DNA of 64,000 nucleotides from Nakamurella leprariae (GTDB lineage Bacteria; Actinomycetota; Actinomycetes; Mycobacteriales; Nakamurellaceae). The notes beneath the pieces were generated by a model. It saw nothing but the letters and a program-made list of their open reading frames with translations. It was not told the origin of the DNA and did no database searches. A program made the position numbers and the translations under genes. Below, piece by piece: positions 27,387 to 36,553 of the stretch; within the stretch, counting starts at the first letter, position 1, and every line of letters begins with the position of its first letter. The stretch is taken from positions 124,001 through 188,000 of the forward strand of contig NZ_JAERWK010000012.1 in assembly GCF_016918035.1 (NCBI RefSeq), given 5' to 3'.

Positions 27387-28553
27387 ATGGGCTCGAGCGG
27401 GTCGGACGGGTCGTTCACGCTCACCGACGACCAGCAGGCGGTGCGCGAGGCCGTCCGTGAGCTGGCCCTCGGCGAGATCGCACCGCATGCCGCGGATGTC
27501 GACGAGCGGGAGCGCTATCCGGTGGAGGCCCAACAGGCGCTGGCCAAGACCGGGTTCAACGCCGTGCACATCCCGGAGGCCTACGGCGGGGCGGGCGCCG
27601 ACGCCATCACCACGGTGATCGTCATCGAGGAGGTGGCCCGGGTCTGCGCCTCGTCCTCGCTCATCCCGGCGGTCAACAAGCTCGGGTCCATGCCGCTGCT
27701 GCTGTCGGCGTCCGAGGAGCTCAAGGCCCGGGTGCTGCCGGAGATCGCGGCCGGCGACGCGATGATCTCGTACGCCCTCTCCGAGCGGGAGGCCGGCAGC
27801 GACGCGGCGTCCATGCGCACCCGCGCCCGGCGGGACGGGGACGACTGGGTGCTCAACGGCACCAAGACCTGGATCACCAACGCCGGGGTGTCCCGGTGGT
27901 ACACGGTGATGGCGGTGACCGACCCGGACGCGGTCCGGCCGTCGCAGGGCATCTCGGCGTTCGTGGTGCACGCCGACGACGAGGGCTTCTCCGTCGGGCA
28001 CAAGGAACGCAAGCTCGGCATCAAGGGCTCGCCGACCTGCGAGCTGCACTTCGAGCAGTGCCGGATCCCGGGCGACCGGATCATCGGCGAGCCAGGCACC
28101 GGATTCGCCACCGCGTTGGCCACCCTGGACCACACCCGCCCGACCATCGGGGCGCAGGCCGTCGGCATCGCGCAGGGCGCGCTGGACGTGGCCATCACGT
28201 ACCTCAAGGAGCGCCGCCAGTTCGGCTCGAAGCTGGCCGACTTCCAGGCGCTGCAGTTCATGGTGGCCGACATGGCCATGCGCATCGAGGCGGCCCGGAC
28301 CCTGACCTACCAGTCCGCCGCGGCCACCGAGCGGGGCGACGCGAACCGCACCTTCCTGGCCTCGGCGGCCAAGTGCCTGGCCTCGGACGTGGCCATGGCC
28401 GTCACCACCGACGCCGTGCAGCTGCTCGGCGGGGCCGGCTACACCCGCGACTTCCCGGTCGAGCGGATGATGCGGGACGCCAAGATCACCCAGATCTACG
28501 AGGGCACCAACCAGATCCAGCGCCTGGTGATGGCGCGGAACCTGCTGCGCTGA
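27387..28553 (+). CDS. Acyl-CoA dehydrogenase
   Basis: A 388-aa FAD-dependent acyl-CoA dehydrogenase from an ATG 6 bases after GGAGG. The N-terminal helical domain is followed by [15 protein letters not shown] (FAD/substrate loop), [29 protein letters not shown] and the C-terminal [20 protein letters not shown] and [15 protein letters not shown], where the Glu of YEGT is the catalytic base. Orthologues beside purE (mycobacterial FadE25, recalled) act in fatty-acid or branched-chain acyl-CoA oxidation. No other beta-oxidation gene is nearby. The 98-bp gap after purE leaves cotranscription open. Confidence 0.92.
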   Translation: MGSSGSDGSFTLTDDQQAVREAVRELALGEIAPHAADVDERERYPVEAQQALAKTGFNAVHIPEAYGGAGADAITTVIVIEEVARVCASSSLIPAVNKLGSMPLLLSASEELKARVLPEIAAGDAMISYALSEREAGSDAASMRTRARRDGDDWVLNGTKTWITNAGVSRWYTVMAVTDPDAVRPSQGISAFVVHADDEGFSVGHKERKLGIKGSPTCELHFEQCRIPGDRIIGEPGTGFATALATLDHTRPTIGAQAVGIAQGALDVAITYLKERRQFGSKLADFQALQFMVADMAMRIEAARTLTYQSAAATERGDANRTFLASAAKCLASDVAMAVTTDAVQLLGGAGYTRDFPVERMMRDAKITQIYEGTNQIQRLVMARNLLR

Positions 28554-28557
28554 CGGC

Positions 28558-28945
28558 TCAGTCGCTCGGCGGAGCCGGGTGCTGGCAGACCGCCTCGAGG
28601 TTGATGCCGTGCGGGTCGTTCACGACCCCGCAGTCGTGATCCTCGTGGTACTGCGGCCAGGGCGGCGGCGTGGAACGCGTCCACCTCGCTGCGGTCGTCG
28701 ACGGTGAAGGCCAGGTGCATGTCCGTGCCGCCCGTGCCCTCGTCGACCAGCCAGAAGTACGGCGTGCGGTCGGGCCAGCCTGATCCCGTCATCGCCGGGT
28801 GGGTGCGGTCCTCCGCGGCCGGGATGACGAGCATCGTGCTGATCCCGATCGAGGCCAGCACCGGCTCGGAGAACGCCGTCGCCGCGGCCAGGTCGGGCAC
28901 GGCAATGTTCAGCTCGTCGATGCGGGAGCTGGATCGATCGGGCAC
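28558..28945 (-). pseudogene. Frameshifted VOC-family (glyoxalase-like) protein
   Basis: The minus-strand frame from the ATG at 28945 reads as a VOC protein through IDELNIAVPDLAAATAFSEP, TPYFWLVDEGTGGTDMHLAF and VDAFHAAALAA. It then turns into a non-homologous tail at about 28656. Shifting frame there restores a typical VOC end: YHEDHDCGVVNDPHGINLEA then VCQHPAPPSD and a stop at 28558. Between the two parts the usual loop of about 13 residues is missing, so this looks like a deletion of some 40 bases that is not a multiple of three. It could be a real pseudogene or an assembly error. Intact members bind metals through the VOC fold. Confidence 0.8.
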
Positions 28946-29021
28946 GGGACGTCCTCTCGCCGAGGGGTCTCACTGATCGGGGGACCGGCATCCGGGTCGG
29001 TCCGGGTGCAGCACCGCCCGA

Positions 29022-29912
29022 TCAGCCGGCCAGCACCGTCCGCAACGCGGCCGCGAACGCCGGCGGATCGCCGGCGGGCGCGCCGCCGCCGCCCTCGGAG
29101 AACCCGACGTGGTGGCTGGGGACGGTGACCACCGGGACGCCGAGCAGCTCGGCCAGGGCGACGCCCGCCCGGGCGGCGAACTCGCCCTCGGACTCCGCGC
29201 CGACGGCCACGACGATCCGGGTGGCCGCGGCTCGCAGCGCGGCCAGGTCCGGCTGGTACGCGGTGCCCGCTCGCAGGTTCTGGCCGAGCAGCACGTCGTC
29301 GCGGGACCCGTCGTCGGTGGTGGGCAGTCCGAACGCCGCCGGGTCGGGGGCCGGGTCGAAGACGTCCGCGCCGATCGGGCCGCGGCGCATGACCAGCGTG
29401 ATGAACCGGGCCATGCCGGCGCCGAACCCGTCCTGCTGGTAGGCGTCGGCCACCGCCGTGCAGGCGGCCAGCGCGGCGTCCCGGTCGGGGAGCATGCGGG
29501 CCAGTGGCGGTTCGTGGGCGACCAGGGTGCGGACCTGCTCGGGATGGGCGGTCACCAGGGCGAGCGCGTTCACCGCGCCGCCGCTGCTGGCGAAGACGTC
29601 GACCGGTCCGTCGGTGACCGCGGCGATGATCCGGTGCAGGTCGCCGGCGTGGTCGTCCGGAGTGCTCGGTGCCGTCGGATCGGGCCGGGTGCTGCGGGCG
29701 GACCCGCGCGGGTCGTACGTGATCACCGTGCGGTCGCCGACATGCGCGGCCAGCGCGGCCAGCCCGGCCGCCGGCATCGGTGAGGCGAACAGGAACAGCG
29801 GGACGTCGTCCCCGGTGCCGGGCCGCACGTCGTAGGTCAGGACCGCGCCGGGGACCTCGAGGGTGGCGGTGTGCACGTCGGTGTCGGACGGGGCGGTGGT
29901 GGGCTGGCTCAT
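29022..29912 (-). CDS. Alpha/beta hydrolase
   Basis: A 296-aa protein from the ATG at 29912, with AGGAG 7 bases upstream; the frame extends to 30131 but the extra part is not homologous. PLFLFASPMPAAGLAALAAH and VITYDPRGSARSTRP form the N-terminal strands and oxyanion region. VDVFASSGGAVNALAL holds the nucleophile Ser at the elbow. VVVAVGAESEGEFA is the acid-strand region, and VPSHHVGFSEGGGGAP carries the catalytic His. The substrate is unknown. Confidence 0.85.
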   Translation of the reverse strand: MSQPTTAPSDTDVHTATLEVPGAVLTYDVRPGTGDDVPLFLFASPMPAAGLAALAAHVGDRTVITYDPRGSARSTRPDPTAPSTPDDHAGDLHRIIAAVTDGPVDVFASSGGAVNALALVTAHPEQVRTLVAHEPPLARMLPDRDAALAACTAVADAYQQDGFGAGMARFITLVMRRGPIGADVFDPAPDPAAFGLPTTDDGSRDDVLLGQNLRAGTAYQPDLAALRAAATRIVVAVGAESEGEFAARAGVALAELLGVPVVTVPSHHVGFSEGGGGAPAGDPPAFAAALRTVLAG

Positions 29913-30205
29913 CGCGGGCTCCTGTGAGGACGGGCGGGTCGGCTGCACGTCCGACCGCCCGGTCGCGGCGAACTCATCGGCCGGCGCCGATGATCGGTGC
30001 ACGCGGTGGTGAGGCCATCCGGCGGTCGGCCGCGGATGCGCCCCCGGTCTCGTCGTCGGGCCGCGGTCGCGCCGACGACCTGGAGGTGCGCCGCCCACCC
30101 GTGGCGCGGAGACGCGAGGACGGCGCGCCACCGGAGCGGCTGCAGGAATCCGGTGCGGCTGTCGGAACTCGGCGCGCCGGATGACCCGGCCCGGTCAGCC
30201 GATGA
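29913..30205. other. Gap of 293 bp without a recognised gene
   Basis: The stretch between the alpha/beta hydrolase start and the TIGR03089 stop carries only random-looking open frames. The hydrolase promoter must lie here because the two genes are on the same strand. I see no repeat or RNA gene. Confidence 0.6.
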
Positions 30206-31336
30206 TCACCGCACGACGGGCAGCCCCGGCACCAGTACTCCGACCGTCGCGGTGGCCTTCTCCATCGCGGCGATCCGCTCGACGTCCGGTCCGGCCGCCC
30301 CGGCCGGTCCCGACGTCCGGTCGTCGCCCGGCGCCCCGGCGTCCACGTCGCTGAGATCGGCGGCCACGGCCGGGCCAGCGCCGTCGTCCGGCGGCAGCTG
30401 GACCAGGGAACCGTCCACGGCCAGCGCGGTGAGCAGGGTGGCGGCCACGCCGTGCGGCAGCGACCACGCCCCGGTGGACAGCAGTCGGCTGCCGGTGGGC
30501 AGCTGGGCCGCCGTGGTGTCGACCAGCTGCAGCAACTGCGTGACGGTCACCGCGCCGGACCCGGTGCGGACGGCCACCGCGTCCGGGCTGCGCGGCAGGC
30601 CGCGCGGGGTGTACCGGTCGGCCTGCGGCAGCACCGCGGACGAGAAGTCCTGCTGGTGCGGTTCCAGGTCATGGCTCGGCGCGCCGAGCGGATCGGCCGA
30701 GACCACGAACACCTCGTCGCAGCCGGAGTCGTCGCCCTCGGCCACGAAGGCCACCGACGGCGCGGCCCCGGCGCGGCCGGGCTGGGCGGCATCGGCGACA
30801 TCGGCGTCCGTGGGGTCCTCGAAGTCGGTGACCGCACATCCGGCCCACCAGGCCCCGAGCAGGATGGCCGCCGTCTGCCAGCGGGTGCCGGTCCGCACCA
30901 CCACGGTGCTGCCGGCGGCCAGGCCCAGCTCGTCGGTCAGCAGCCCGGCCACCTTGGCCGCCCAGTTGGCCAGGGACGCGGTGGACAGCTCCACGCGCGC
31001 GCCGTCGGCCGAGTGGGCGGTGAGCCGCGGGCGGTGCGGGTCGAGCGCGAGCAACGGCCCGAGCAGGGCCACCGTCACGCTGCCGGATGCGGTGCCGACG
31101 CTGCCGAGCGGGCGGGACGACCCGGTCACGGCCACCTGCACGGAGACCGGCGGCGAGGCCGGCTGGGTCGACCCGGGCGCAGGGCCGCCGGCAGGGCCGG
31201 GCGCGACCAGCGGGCCGGCCGGATCCGGTCCACCGCCGAGCAACGAGCGGCCGCGCATCCCGCCGGGACGATCAACCCGATCAGCCTGATCGGCCGGCAC
31301 CGGTCCGGCGGGCTCGGTGGACGACGGGTCGGTCAT
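30206..31336 (-). CDS. TIGR03089-family (AMP-binding-related) protein
   Basis: A 376-aa protein whose ATG at 31336 follows GGGAGGA. Residues of about 100-340 resemble the N-terminal half of acyl-AMP ligases (RVELSTASLANWAAKVAGLL, TVVVRTGTRWQTAAILLGAW, LLSTGAWSLPHGVAATLLTA) but lack the complete adenylation motifs. That matches TIGR03089, a conserved actinobacterial family with no established function. A Gly/Pro-rich N-terminus of about 80 aa is extra. It lies just after the LCP gene on the same strand, the same pairing as recalled for M. tuberculosis Rv3267-Rv3268, suggesting an envelope-related role. Confidence 0.8.
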   Translation of the reverse strand: MTDPSSTEPAGPVPADQADRVDRPGGMRGRSLLGGGPDPAGPLVAPGPAGGPAPGSTQPASPPVSVQVAVTGSSRPLGSVGTASGSVTVALLGPLLALDPHRPRLTAHSADGARVELSTASLANWAAKVAGLLTDELGLAAGSTVVVRTGTRWQTAAILLGAWWAGCAVTDFEDPTDADVADAAQPGRAGAAPSVAFVAEGDDSGCDEVFVVSADPLGAPSHDLEPHQQDFSSAVLPQADRYTPRGLPRSPDAVAVRTGSGAVTVTQLLQLVDTTAAQLPTGSRLLSTGAWSLPHGVAATLLTALAVDGSLVQLPPDDGAGPAVAADLSDVDAGAPGDDRTSGPAGAAGPDVERIAAMEKATATVGVLVPGLPVVR

Positions 31337-31441
31337 GCGTCCTCCCGGACGATCGGGCGCGGCCGGTCGGGCCGTGCGACTCGTCCGAGTCTGCCCGGTC
31401 GCGGCTCCCGCCCTGATCCAACGGGTCGCCGGCTCGGGACG

Positions 31442-33625
31442 TCAGTTCACGCAGGGCACCGACGACTGGAACGACGGCGTCACCGGCGCCGCACTGCCGG
31501 CCCCCGGCGCGGCCGCCGTCTGAGCCGGGTCGGCGGCCGGCTCGGGGGCCGGGGTGCTGCTCGCTCCGCTGATGCTGATGTTCAGGTCGGTGCCCACCTC
31601 GACGACCACGTGCCCGGCCGGCACGTCGGGGTCCTCGCTGAGCACGCCCAGGCCGAACGCCTGCTGCACGGCGACCGCTGCGTCCCGCTCACCCGGCGCG
31701 TACCGCATCGAGGTGGCCGCGGTCTCGTCGTCGACGTCGGTGCCCGGCACCACGCCGGTGATGCCCAGTTCGAAGCCGGCGGTCCGCACCTTGTCGACGG
31801 CGAAGTCGGTGACCCCGTCGGCGATGGTGCCGTCCTGGATGTCGACGGTGACCGAGGCCGGGTCGACCGGCTCGGCGGCGGTCTCCTCGGCGGTCGAACT
31901 CTCGGCGATGGAGGCGAAGAACGCCTGGATCTCGGCCGAGTCGGTGGCCAGGGCGTCGCTGCTGGCCGACGGCTCGGTGCCGTGGGTGGGCAGGGTCGCG
32001 AAGGTGATGTTGCCCGAGCTCATGTCGAGCATCTGGGTGGCGAAGTCGAGCACGGCGAAGTCCTTGTCGAACACCACCGAGCGGTTGGCCGCCTCGATGA
32101 GGGCGTTGATCCGGGCGGGATTCAGCGACCCGATCGAGAGGATCTTGTCCGCCGCCCCGGACAGGAACGCCTGTTGACGCCGCACCCGGTCCAGGTCACC
32201 CCCCGGCAGGCCGTGCCGCTGCCGGACGAAGGCGAGCGCCGCGGTGCCCTGCACCTCCTGCGGGCCGGCGGCGAAGTCAGCTCCGGACCACGGGTCGTCC
32301 ACCGGCGCGTTGAGGCAGACGGGGATGCCGCCGATCGCGTTGGACAGCAGGTAGAAGCCGAGCAGGTTCACCTCGGCGTAGTGGTCGACCTGCAGCCCGG
32401 TGAACGCCTGCACCACCTTGACCAGCATGGTGCGGCCGGCCTCGTTGGACTGCCGCTCGATCTCGGGCCGGTCCGTCACGCCCTCGGCGACCAGGCGCTG
32501 CTCGGTGTAGGCCTTGGCCGTGCCGTAGAAGGAGTTGATCTTGTTCGGCTGGTAGGTGCCGGAACTGCCGTTGGCGTACGGGCCGTCGACCTGCTCGGTG
32601 ACCGTCTTGCCGATCCAGGTGTCGCGGGGCAGGGAGACCGCGGTGGCGCGACCGCCGCCCTCGGGCACGTGCACCACGATCATCGTGTCGGTGTTGGTGC
32701 CGCCGCCGTCGTCCTCCGTGCCGACCTGGGCGAGTTCCTCGGCGCTGAGCGGGTTGCCGTCGGCGTCGGTCCGGGAGTCGGACCCGACCAGCAGCATGGT
32801 CATGCCGCCCTCGAACGTGACCCCGGCGCCGCCGGCGTTCGCGGCCGCGTCCGAGGTGGCGCTGCCGCGCTGGATGCTGTCGGTGACCGCCCAGGCGATG
32901 CCGGTGCCGGCGAACACGGCGACCGCCAGCAGCAGACTGGCCACCCGGACGGCCAGGCCGGCACCGCCGCGCCGCCGCCGTGGGCCCGCCGGCTCGCGGT
33001 CCGGGCCTCCAGGCCCGCCGGGCCCGCCGGGTCCGGACGGGCCGCGAGGGGGGCGCCCGGATCCGGCGTCGGCGGGCCGGGGTGCAGCGGCGTACGCCCG
33101 GGTCGGCGGCGGGGCGCCGGTCGGGCGGCCCGCCGTGGTCCGGGTCCGGCCGGCCCGGTCCGACCGTCGGTCCTGGGGCGCCGGCCAAGGCTGGTCCGCG
33201 GGGGCCTGGGACCAGGCCCGCCCGCCCGGGTAGGGGCTGGCGGGACGAGGAGCGGACGGGCGGTCGTCGTACCGGTCGTCGTACCGGTCGTCGTACCGGG
33301 AGGAGGCGTCGCCCCGCCACGACCGGGCGTCCGGTCCGGGCTGCTGACCGGGCCGGGACGGGCCCGGTCCCCGATCACCCGGCGGGGTCCAGCCCGCGCC
33401 GGGTGCCCGATCCGCCCACGGCGGCGGGGTGGGCCGTCGGGGGGCCTGCGGGCGCGGCGTCGGCCGACGCACGTCCTGCGGATCCTGCGGGTGCGACGGC
33501 CGGGACCCGGACGGGGCGGCCGGATCGCCCGGCGGGGGACTGGACGGGGTGTTGGCGCGGGGGCCGTACCGGCGTGGGCCGCGACGGTCGTCCGTCGGTC
33601 GCCCGTCGTCTCGCCAGTCCGTCAT
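31442..33625 (-). CDS. LytR-CpsA-Psr (LCP) family cell-wall ligase
   Basis: A 727-aa membrane protein from the ATG at 33625. Residues 1 to about 215 are a basic, Pro/Arg/Gly-rich cytoplasmic region including a YDDR repeat. A single transmembrane helix follows (AVRVASLLLAVAVFAGTGIAWAV, in pieces). The LCP catalytic domain starts at TMLLVGSDSRTDADG and includes NTDTMIVVHVPEGGGRATAV, SLPRDTWIG, NKINSFYGTAKAY and FVRQRHGLPGGDLDRVRRQQ. The C-terminus is an LytR_C-like domain ending in a Pro/Ala tail. LCP enzymes transfer lipid-linked glycans (arabinogalactan, teichoic acid, capsule) onto peptidoglycan. It sits beside the surface-glycan locus. Confidence 0.92.
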   Translation of the reverse strand: MTDWRDDGRPTDDRRGPRRYGPRANTPSSPPPGDPAAPSGSRPSHPQDPQDVRRPTPRPQAPRRPTPPPWADRAPGAGWTPPGDRGPGPSRPGQQPGPDARSWRGDASSRYDDRYDDRYDDRPSAPRPASPYPGGRAWSQAPADQPWPAPQDRRSDRAGRTRTTAGRPTGAPPPTRAYAAAPRPADAGSGRPPRGPSGPGGPGGPGGPDREPAGPRRRRGGAGLAVRVASLLLAVAVFAGTGIAWAVTDSIQRGSATSDAAANAGGAGVTFEGGMTMLLVGSDSRTDADGNPLSAEELAQVGTEDDGGGTNTDTMIVVHVPEGGGRATAVSLPRDTWIGKTVTEQVDGPYANGSSGTYQPNKINSFYGTAKAYTEQRLVAEGVTDRPEIERQSNEAGRTMLVKVVQAFTGLQVDHYAEVNLLGFYLLSNAIGGIPVCLNAPVDDPWSGADFAAGPQEVQGTAALAFVRQRHGLPGGDLDRVRRQQAFLSGAADKILSIGSLNPARINALIEAANRSVVFDKDFAVLDFATQMLDMSSGNITFATLPTHGTEPSASSDALATDSAEIQAFFASIAESSTAEETAAEPVDPASVTVDIQDGTIADGVTDFAVDKVRTAGFELGITGVVPGTDVDDETAATSMRYAPGERDAAVAVQQAFGLGVLSEDPDVPAGHVVVEVGTDLNISISGASSTPAPEPAADPAQTAAAPGAGSAAPVTPSFQSSVPCVN
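33262..33297. repeat. 12-bp tandem repeat inside the LCP gene
   Basis: GGTCGTCGTACC is repeated three times exactly, encoding the YDDR repeat of the cytoplasmic N-terminus on the minus strand. The length is a multiple of three, so copy-number change would keep the frame. Confidence 0.85.
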
Positions 33626-34114
33626 GCCGACCGTGTCCCTCCTGTCGCCCGGCTGCCTGCCATGGGCGTGCCGTGCTCGTCGACCAGGTCCATGACCCGG
33701 CGCGTCCGCCACCGTCGGCCCGTGGAGCCGGCCCGACCGGTGCGGGTCGGACGTCGGCAGACGTGTGGTGCCGCCGCCGGGTTGCCCGGCCCGCCGGACG
33801 AGGCGGATGGTCGTCGTCGCGTCGTGTCGGTGCGCGCCAGGCCCCCACCGTCCGGCTGCCGCCGCCCCGCGGCCGTCAGGGTCGAGGAGCCGTCCCGACC
33901 GCGCGGTCAGGCTAACGGCGGCCACCGCCGTGGCCGGTCAACCGCCCGGCCCGGGCGTTTCCGCGCCGCAGGGATCGGCTGCCGTCCGGGCCCGGACGAT
34001 GCGCGGGGTGGCTGGATCCGGGCCGTCCTCCCGCCGGATGTGACGCATCGGCGCCGCCCGGCCCGGCGAGTGGTCGCCCGTCGGGCCGGATCCGGTGGGG
34101 CAGAATGCTCGACC
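33626..34114. other. 489-bp divergent intergenic region between LCP gene and rfbB
   Basis: No gene is recognised. The region must contain the promoters of the minus-strand LCP gene and of plus-strand rfbB. A TCCCTCCTGTC block at about 33634-33644 is the LCP ribosome site on the minus strand. I cannot place promoter boxes or hairpins with confidence. Confidence 0.55.
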
Positions 34115-35116
34115 ATGCGCATTCTCGTGACCGGTGGTGCCGGTTTCATCGGATCGGCCTTCACCCGGAACGTCCTGGCCGACCGCTATCCCGGGTTGGA
34201 GGGCGCCACGGTCACGGTGCTCGACAAGCTCACCTACGCCGGCAACCTGGCCAACCTGGAGCCCGTCGAGGATTCGGGCGACGACCGGTACGCCTTCGTG
34301 CAGGGCGACATCTGCGATCCGCAGCTGGCCGCCGAGCTGGTCGGCGCGCACGACATGGTCGTGCACTTCGCAGCCGAGTCGCACGTCGACCGGTCGATCA
34401 TGGGCGGCGCGGATTTCGTGCTCACCAACGTGCTGGGCACCCAGACGCTGCTGCAGGCGGCCATGGACACCAAGCTGTCCAAGTTCGTGCACGTCTCCAC
34501 CGACGAGGTCTACGGGTCGATCGACGAGGGGTCCTGGGACGAGCAGCGCCCGCTGGAGCCGAACTCGCCGTACTCGGCGTCCAAGGCCGGCTCGGACCTC
34601 ATCGCCCGCGCCTACGCCAAGACCCACGGGCTGCCGGTGGTCATCACCCGCTGCTCGAACAACTACGGGCCGTACCAGTTCCCGGAGAAGGTCATCCCGC
34701 TGTTCGTCACCAACCTGATGGACGGGCTGACCGTGCCGCTGTACGGCGAGGGCCGGCAGATCCGGGACTGGCTGCACGTCGACGACCACTGCCGCGGCAT
34801 CTCGCTGGTGGCCACCGAGGGCCGGCCGGGCGAGATCTACAACATCGGCGGCGGCACCGAGCTGACCAACGCCGAGCTGACCGCCAAGCTGCTCGAAGCC
34901 ACCGGCCGGGACGAGTCGTACATCGAGCGCATCGTGGATCCGCGGGGCGCCGCGCACGACGCCCGCTACTCGGTCGACATCAGCAAGATCAGCACCGAGC
35001 TCGGTTACACCCCGCAGGTCTCCTTCGAGCAGGGCCTGGCCGACACCGTGGCGTGGTACCGCGACCACCGCGACTGGTGGGAGCCGTTGAAGGCCCGCTC
35101 CGCCATCGATCGGTGA
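34115..35116 (+). CDS. rfbB: dTDP-glucose 4,6-dehydratase
   Basis: A 333-aa extended SDR from the ATG at 34115; the frame is open far upstream but only this start gives [19 protein letters not shown]. It converts dTDP-glucose to dTDP-4-keto-6-deoxyglucose, step 2 of dTDP-L-rhamnose synthesis. TGGAGFIGS is at residues 6-14; VDRSIMGGADF, VSTDEVYGSI (Asp-Glu catalytic acid pair), YSASKAGSD (Tyr-xxx-Lys) and RDWLHVDDHCRGI follow. rfbD is 72 bp downstream; rfbA and rfbC are not in this window. Confidence 0.95.
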   Translation: MRILVTGGAGFIGSAFTRNVLADRYPGLEGATVTVLDKLTYAGNLANLEPVEDSGDDRYAFVQGDICDPQLAAELVGAHDMVVHFAAESHVDRSIMGGADFVLTNVLGTQTLLQAAMDTKLSKFVHVSTDEVYGSIDEGSWDEQRPLEPNSPYSASKAGSDLIARAYAKTHGLPVVITRCSNNYGPYQFPEKVIPLFVTNLMDGLTVPLYGEGRQIRDWLHVDDHCRGISLVATEGRPGEIYNIGGGTELTNAELTAKLLEATGRDESYIERIVDPRGAAHDARYSVDISKISTELGYTPQVSFEQGLADTVAWYRDHRDWWEPLKARSAIDR

Positions 35117-35188
35117 CCAGCCCGTTGACCCACTGACCACGCCGCCTGGCGCCAGCCCGCCCACCGAACGACGACCGACGGGGACCCG

Positions 35189-36124
35189 ATGACCGACACC
35201 GAAGCCATCCCGACCCCGCCCGCCCCGGTGGCGGTGCTGGTCACCGGCGCCCGCGGCCAGCTGGGCTCTGATCTGGTGCTGCAGGCCACCGCGGCCGGCC
35301 TGCCCGTCGTCGCGTTCGGGTCGGCCGAGCTGGACATCACCGACGGCGCGGCGGTGCGGGCCGCGCTGGAGGCGTTCGCCGCCGGGCTGCCGGGCGAGGC
35401 GCGCGGCGTGGTGATCAACGCCGCGGCGTACACCGCGGTGGACGCGGCCGAGACCGACGAGGCCCGCGCGTACGCGGTGAACGAGCAGGGCCCGGCCCAC
35501 CTGGCCCGGTCCGCCGCCGACCTCGGGCTGGGCCTGATCCACGTGTCCACCGATTACGTCTTCCCGGGCGACGCGACCGAGGCCTACCCGGTCGACGCGC
35601 CGACCGGGCCGCGCAGCGTCTACGGGGCCTCGAAACTGGCCGGGGAGCGGGCGGTGCTGGCCGCCCACCCGGACGCACACGTGGTCCGCACGGCCTGGGT
35701 GTACGGCGCGGCGGGCGGCAACTTCGTCAAGACGATGGCTGCGCTGGAGGCCTCCCGGCCGGAACTCAGCGTGGTGGACGACCAGCAGGGCACGCCCACC
35801 TACTCGGCCGACCTGGCTGCCGGGCTGCTCGAGCTCGCGACCCGGCCGGTGGCCTCGGTCCCCGGTGGGGTGCTGCACCTGACCAATGCGGGCCGCACCA
35901 CCTGGTTCCACTTCGCCCGGGCCATCTTCACCGAGCTGGGGGCCGACCCGGCACGGGTCAACCCCACCACCACCGACGCCTTTCCGCGGCCCGCGCCGCG
36001 CCCGGCCTTCTCGGTGCTCTCGCCGGACGCCTGGACCGCCGCCGGCCTGACCCCGCTGCGGTCCTGGCAGGACGCGCTCACCGCGGCCCTGGCCGAACAC
36101 CCGGCTGCGTTCAAGCCGGCCTGA
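35189..36124 (+). CDS. rfbD: dTDP-4-dehydrorhamnose reductase
   Basis: A 311-aa SDR that reduces dTDP-4-keto-L-rhamnose to dTDP-L-rhamnose with NADPH. VLVTGARGQLGSDLVL near residue 14 is the cofactor site. VINAAAYTAVDAAETDEARA, HVSTDYVFPGD, YGASKLAGERAV (Tyr-xxx-Lys), VRTAWVYG and DDQQGTPTYSADLA are family signatures. Together with rfbB it supplies rhamnose donors for the glycosyltransferases further along the locus. Confidence 0.94.
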   Translation: MTDTEAIPTPPAPVAVLVTGARGQLGSDLVLQATAAGLPVVAFGSAELDITDGAAVRAALEAFAAGLPGEARGVVINAAAYTAVDAAETDEARAYAVNEQGPAHLARSAADLGLGLIHVSTDYVFPGDATEAYPVDAPTGPRSVYGASKLAGERAVLAAHPDAHVVRTAWVYGAAGGNFVKTMAALEASRPELSVVDDQQGTPTYSADLAAGLLELATRPVASVPGGVLHLTNAGRTTWFHFARAIFTELGADPARVNPTTTDAFPRPAPRPAFSVLSPDAWTAAGLTPLRSWQDALTAALAEHPAAFKPA

Positions 36125-36553
36125 CCAGCCCCACCACCGCTGCCGCGCCCCGGATGTGAGGAGCGACGGGCGGATCGTTCGGGTCGTCGGGCCTCACCGA
36201 CCGTGCCCTCCGGCCCCCTCGGACGGGTGGAGCGCGCCACCGGGGCGACGCCGTCTGCTGAGGATGACGACGGTCGTGCCCGGCCCACCTGTGGACTGCC
36301 TGGGAGCCGCCCCGCTCGGGCCGGTCGGTCGTGACCGTCCGTCACCGTTGCCCGATCGTTCCGGCAGATCGGATCTGGATGGTCGCCGTACCGACCGCGC
36401 TTCCGGGTGACCCCCTCCGAGCCAGGTGACCGATCGTCGATTCACCCGGGCGACCGGCGAGCTGTCACCGTTCGTGCGAACCGCGGAGCGTGCTCATTTG
36501 GTTACCGTCGGTGAGACGCGCTGAAGTCCGGCGCGCGCCGAGGGGGAGCGACG
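36125..36553. other. 429-bp gap upstream of the CAP-domain gene
   Basis: No gene is recognised. GGTGACC occurs twice close together near 36410-36431, and GGTTACCGTCGGTGAG lies near 36499, about 55 bp before the CAP gene start. These may be regulatory but I cannot assign a factor. I checked for an actinobacterial ydaO-type c-di-AMP riboswitch and do not see its conserved blocks. Confidence 0.5.

Noticed and set aside
36400-36553. ydaO-type c-di-AMP riboswitch before the secreted CAP protein
   Set aside because: Such riboswitches precede wall-hydrolase genes in Actinobacteria, but the conserved sequence blocks are not visible here.
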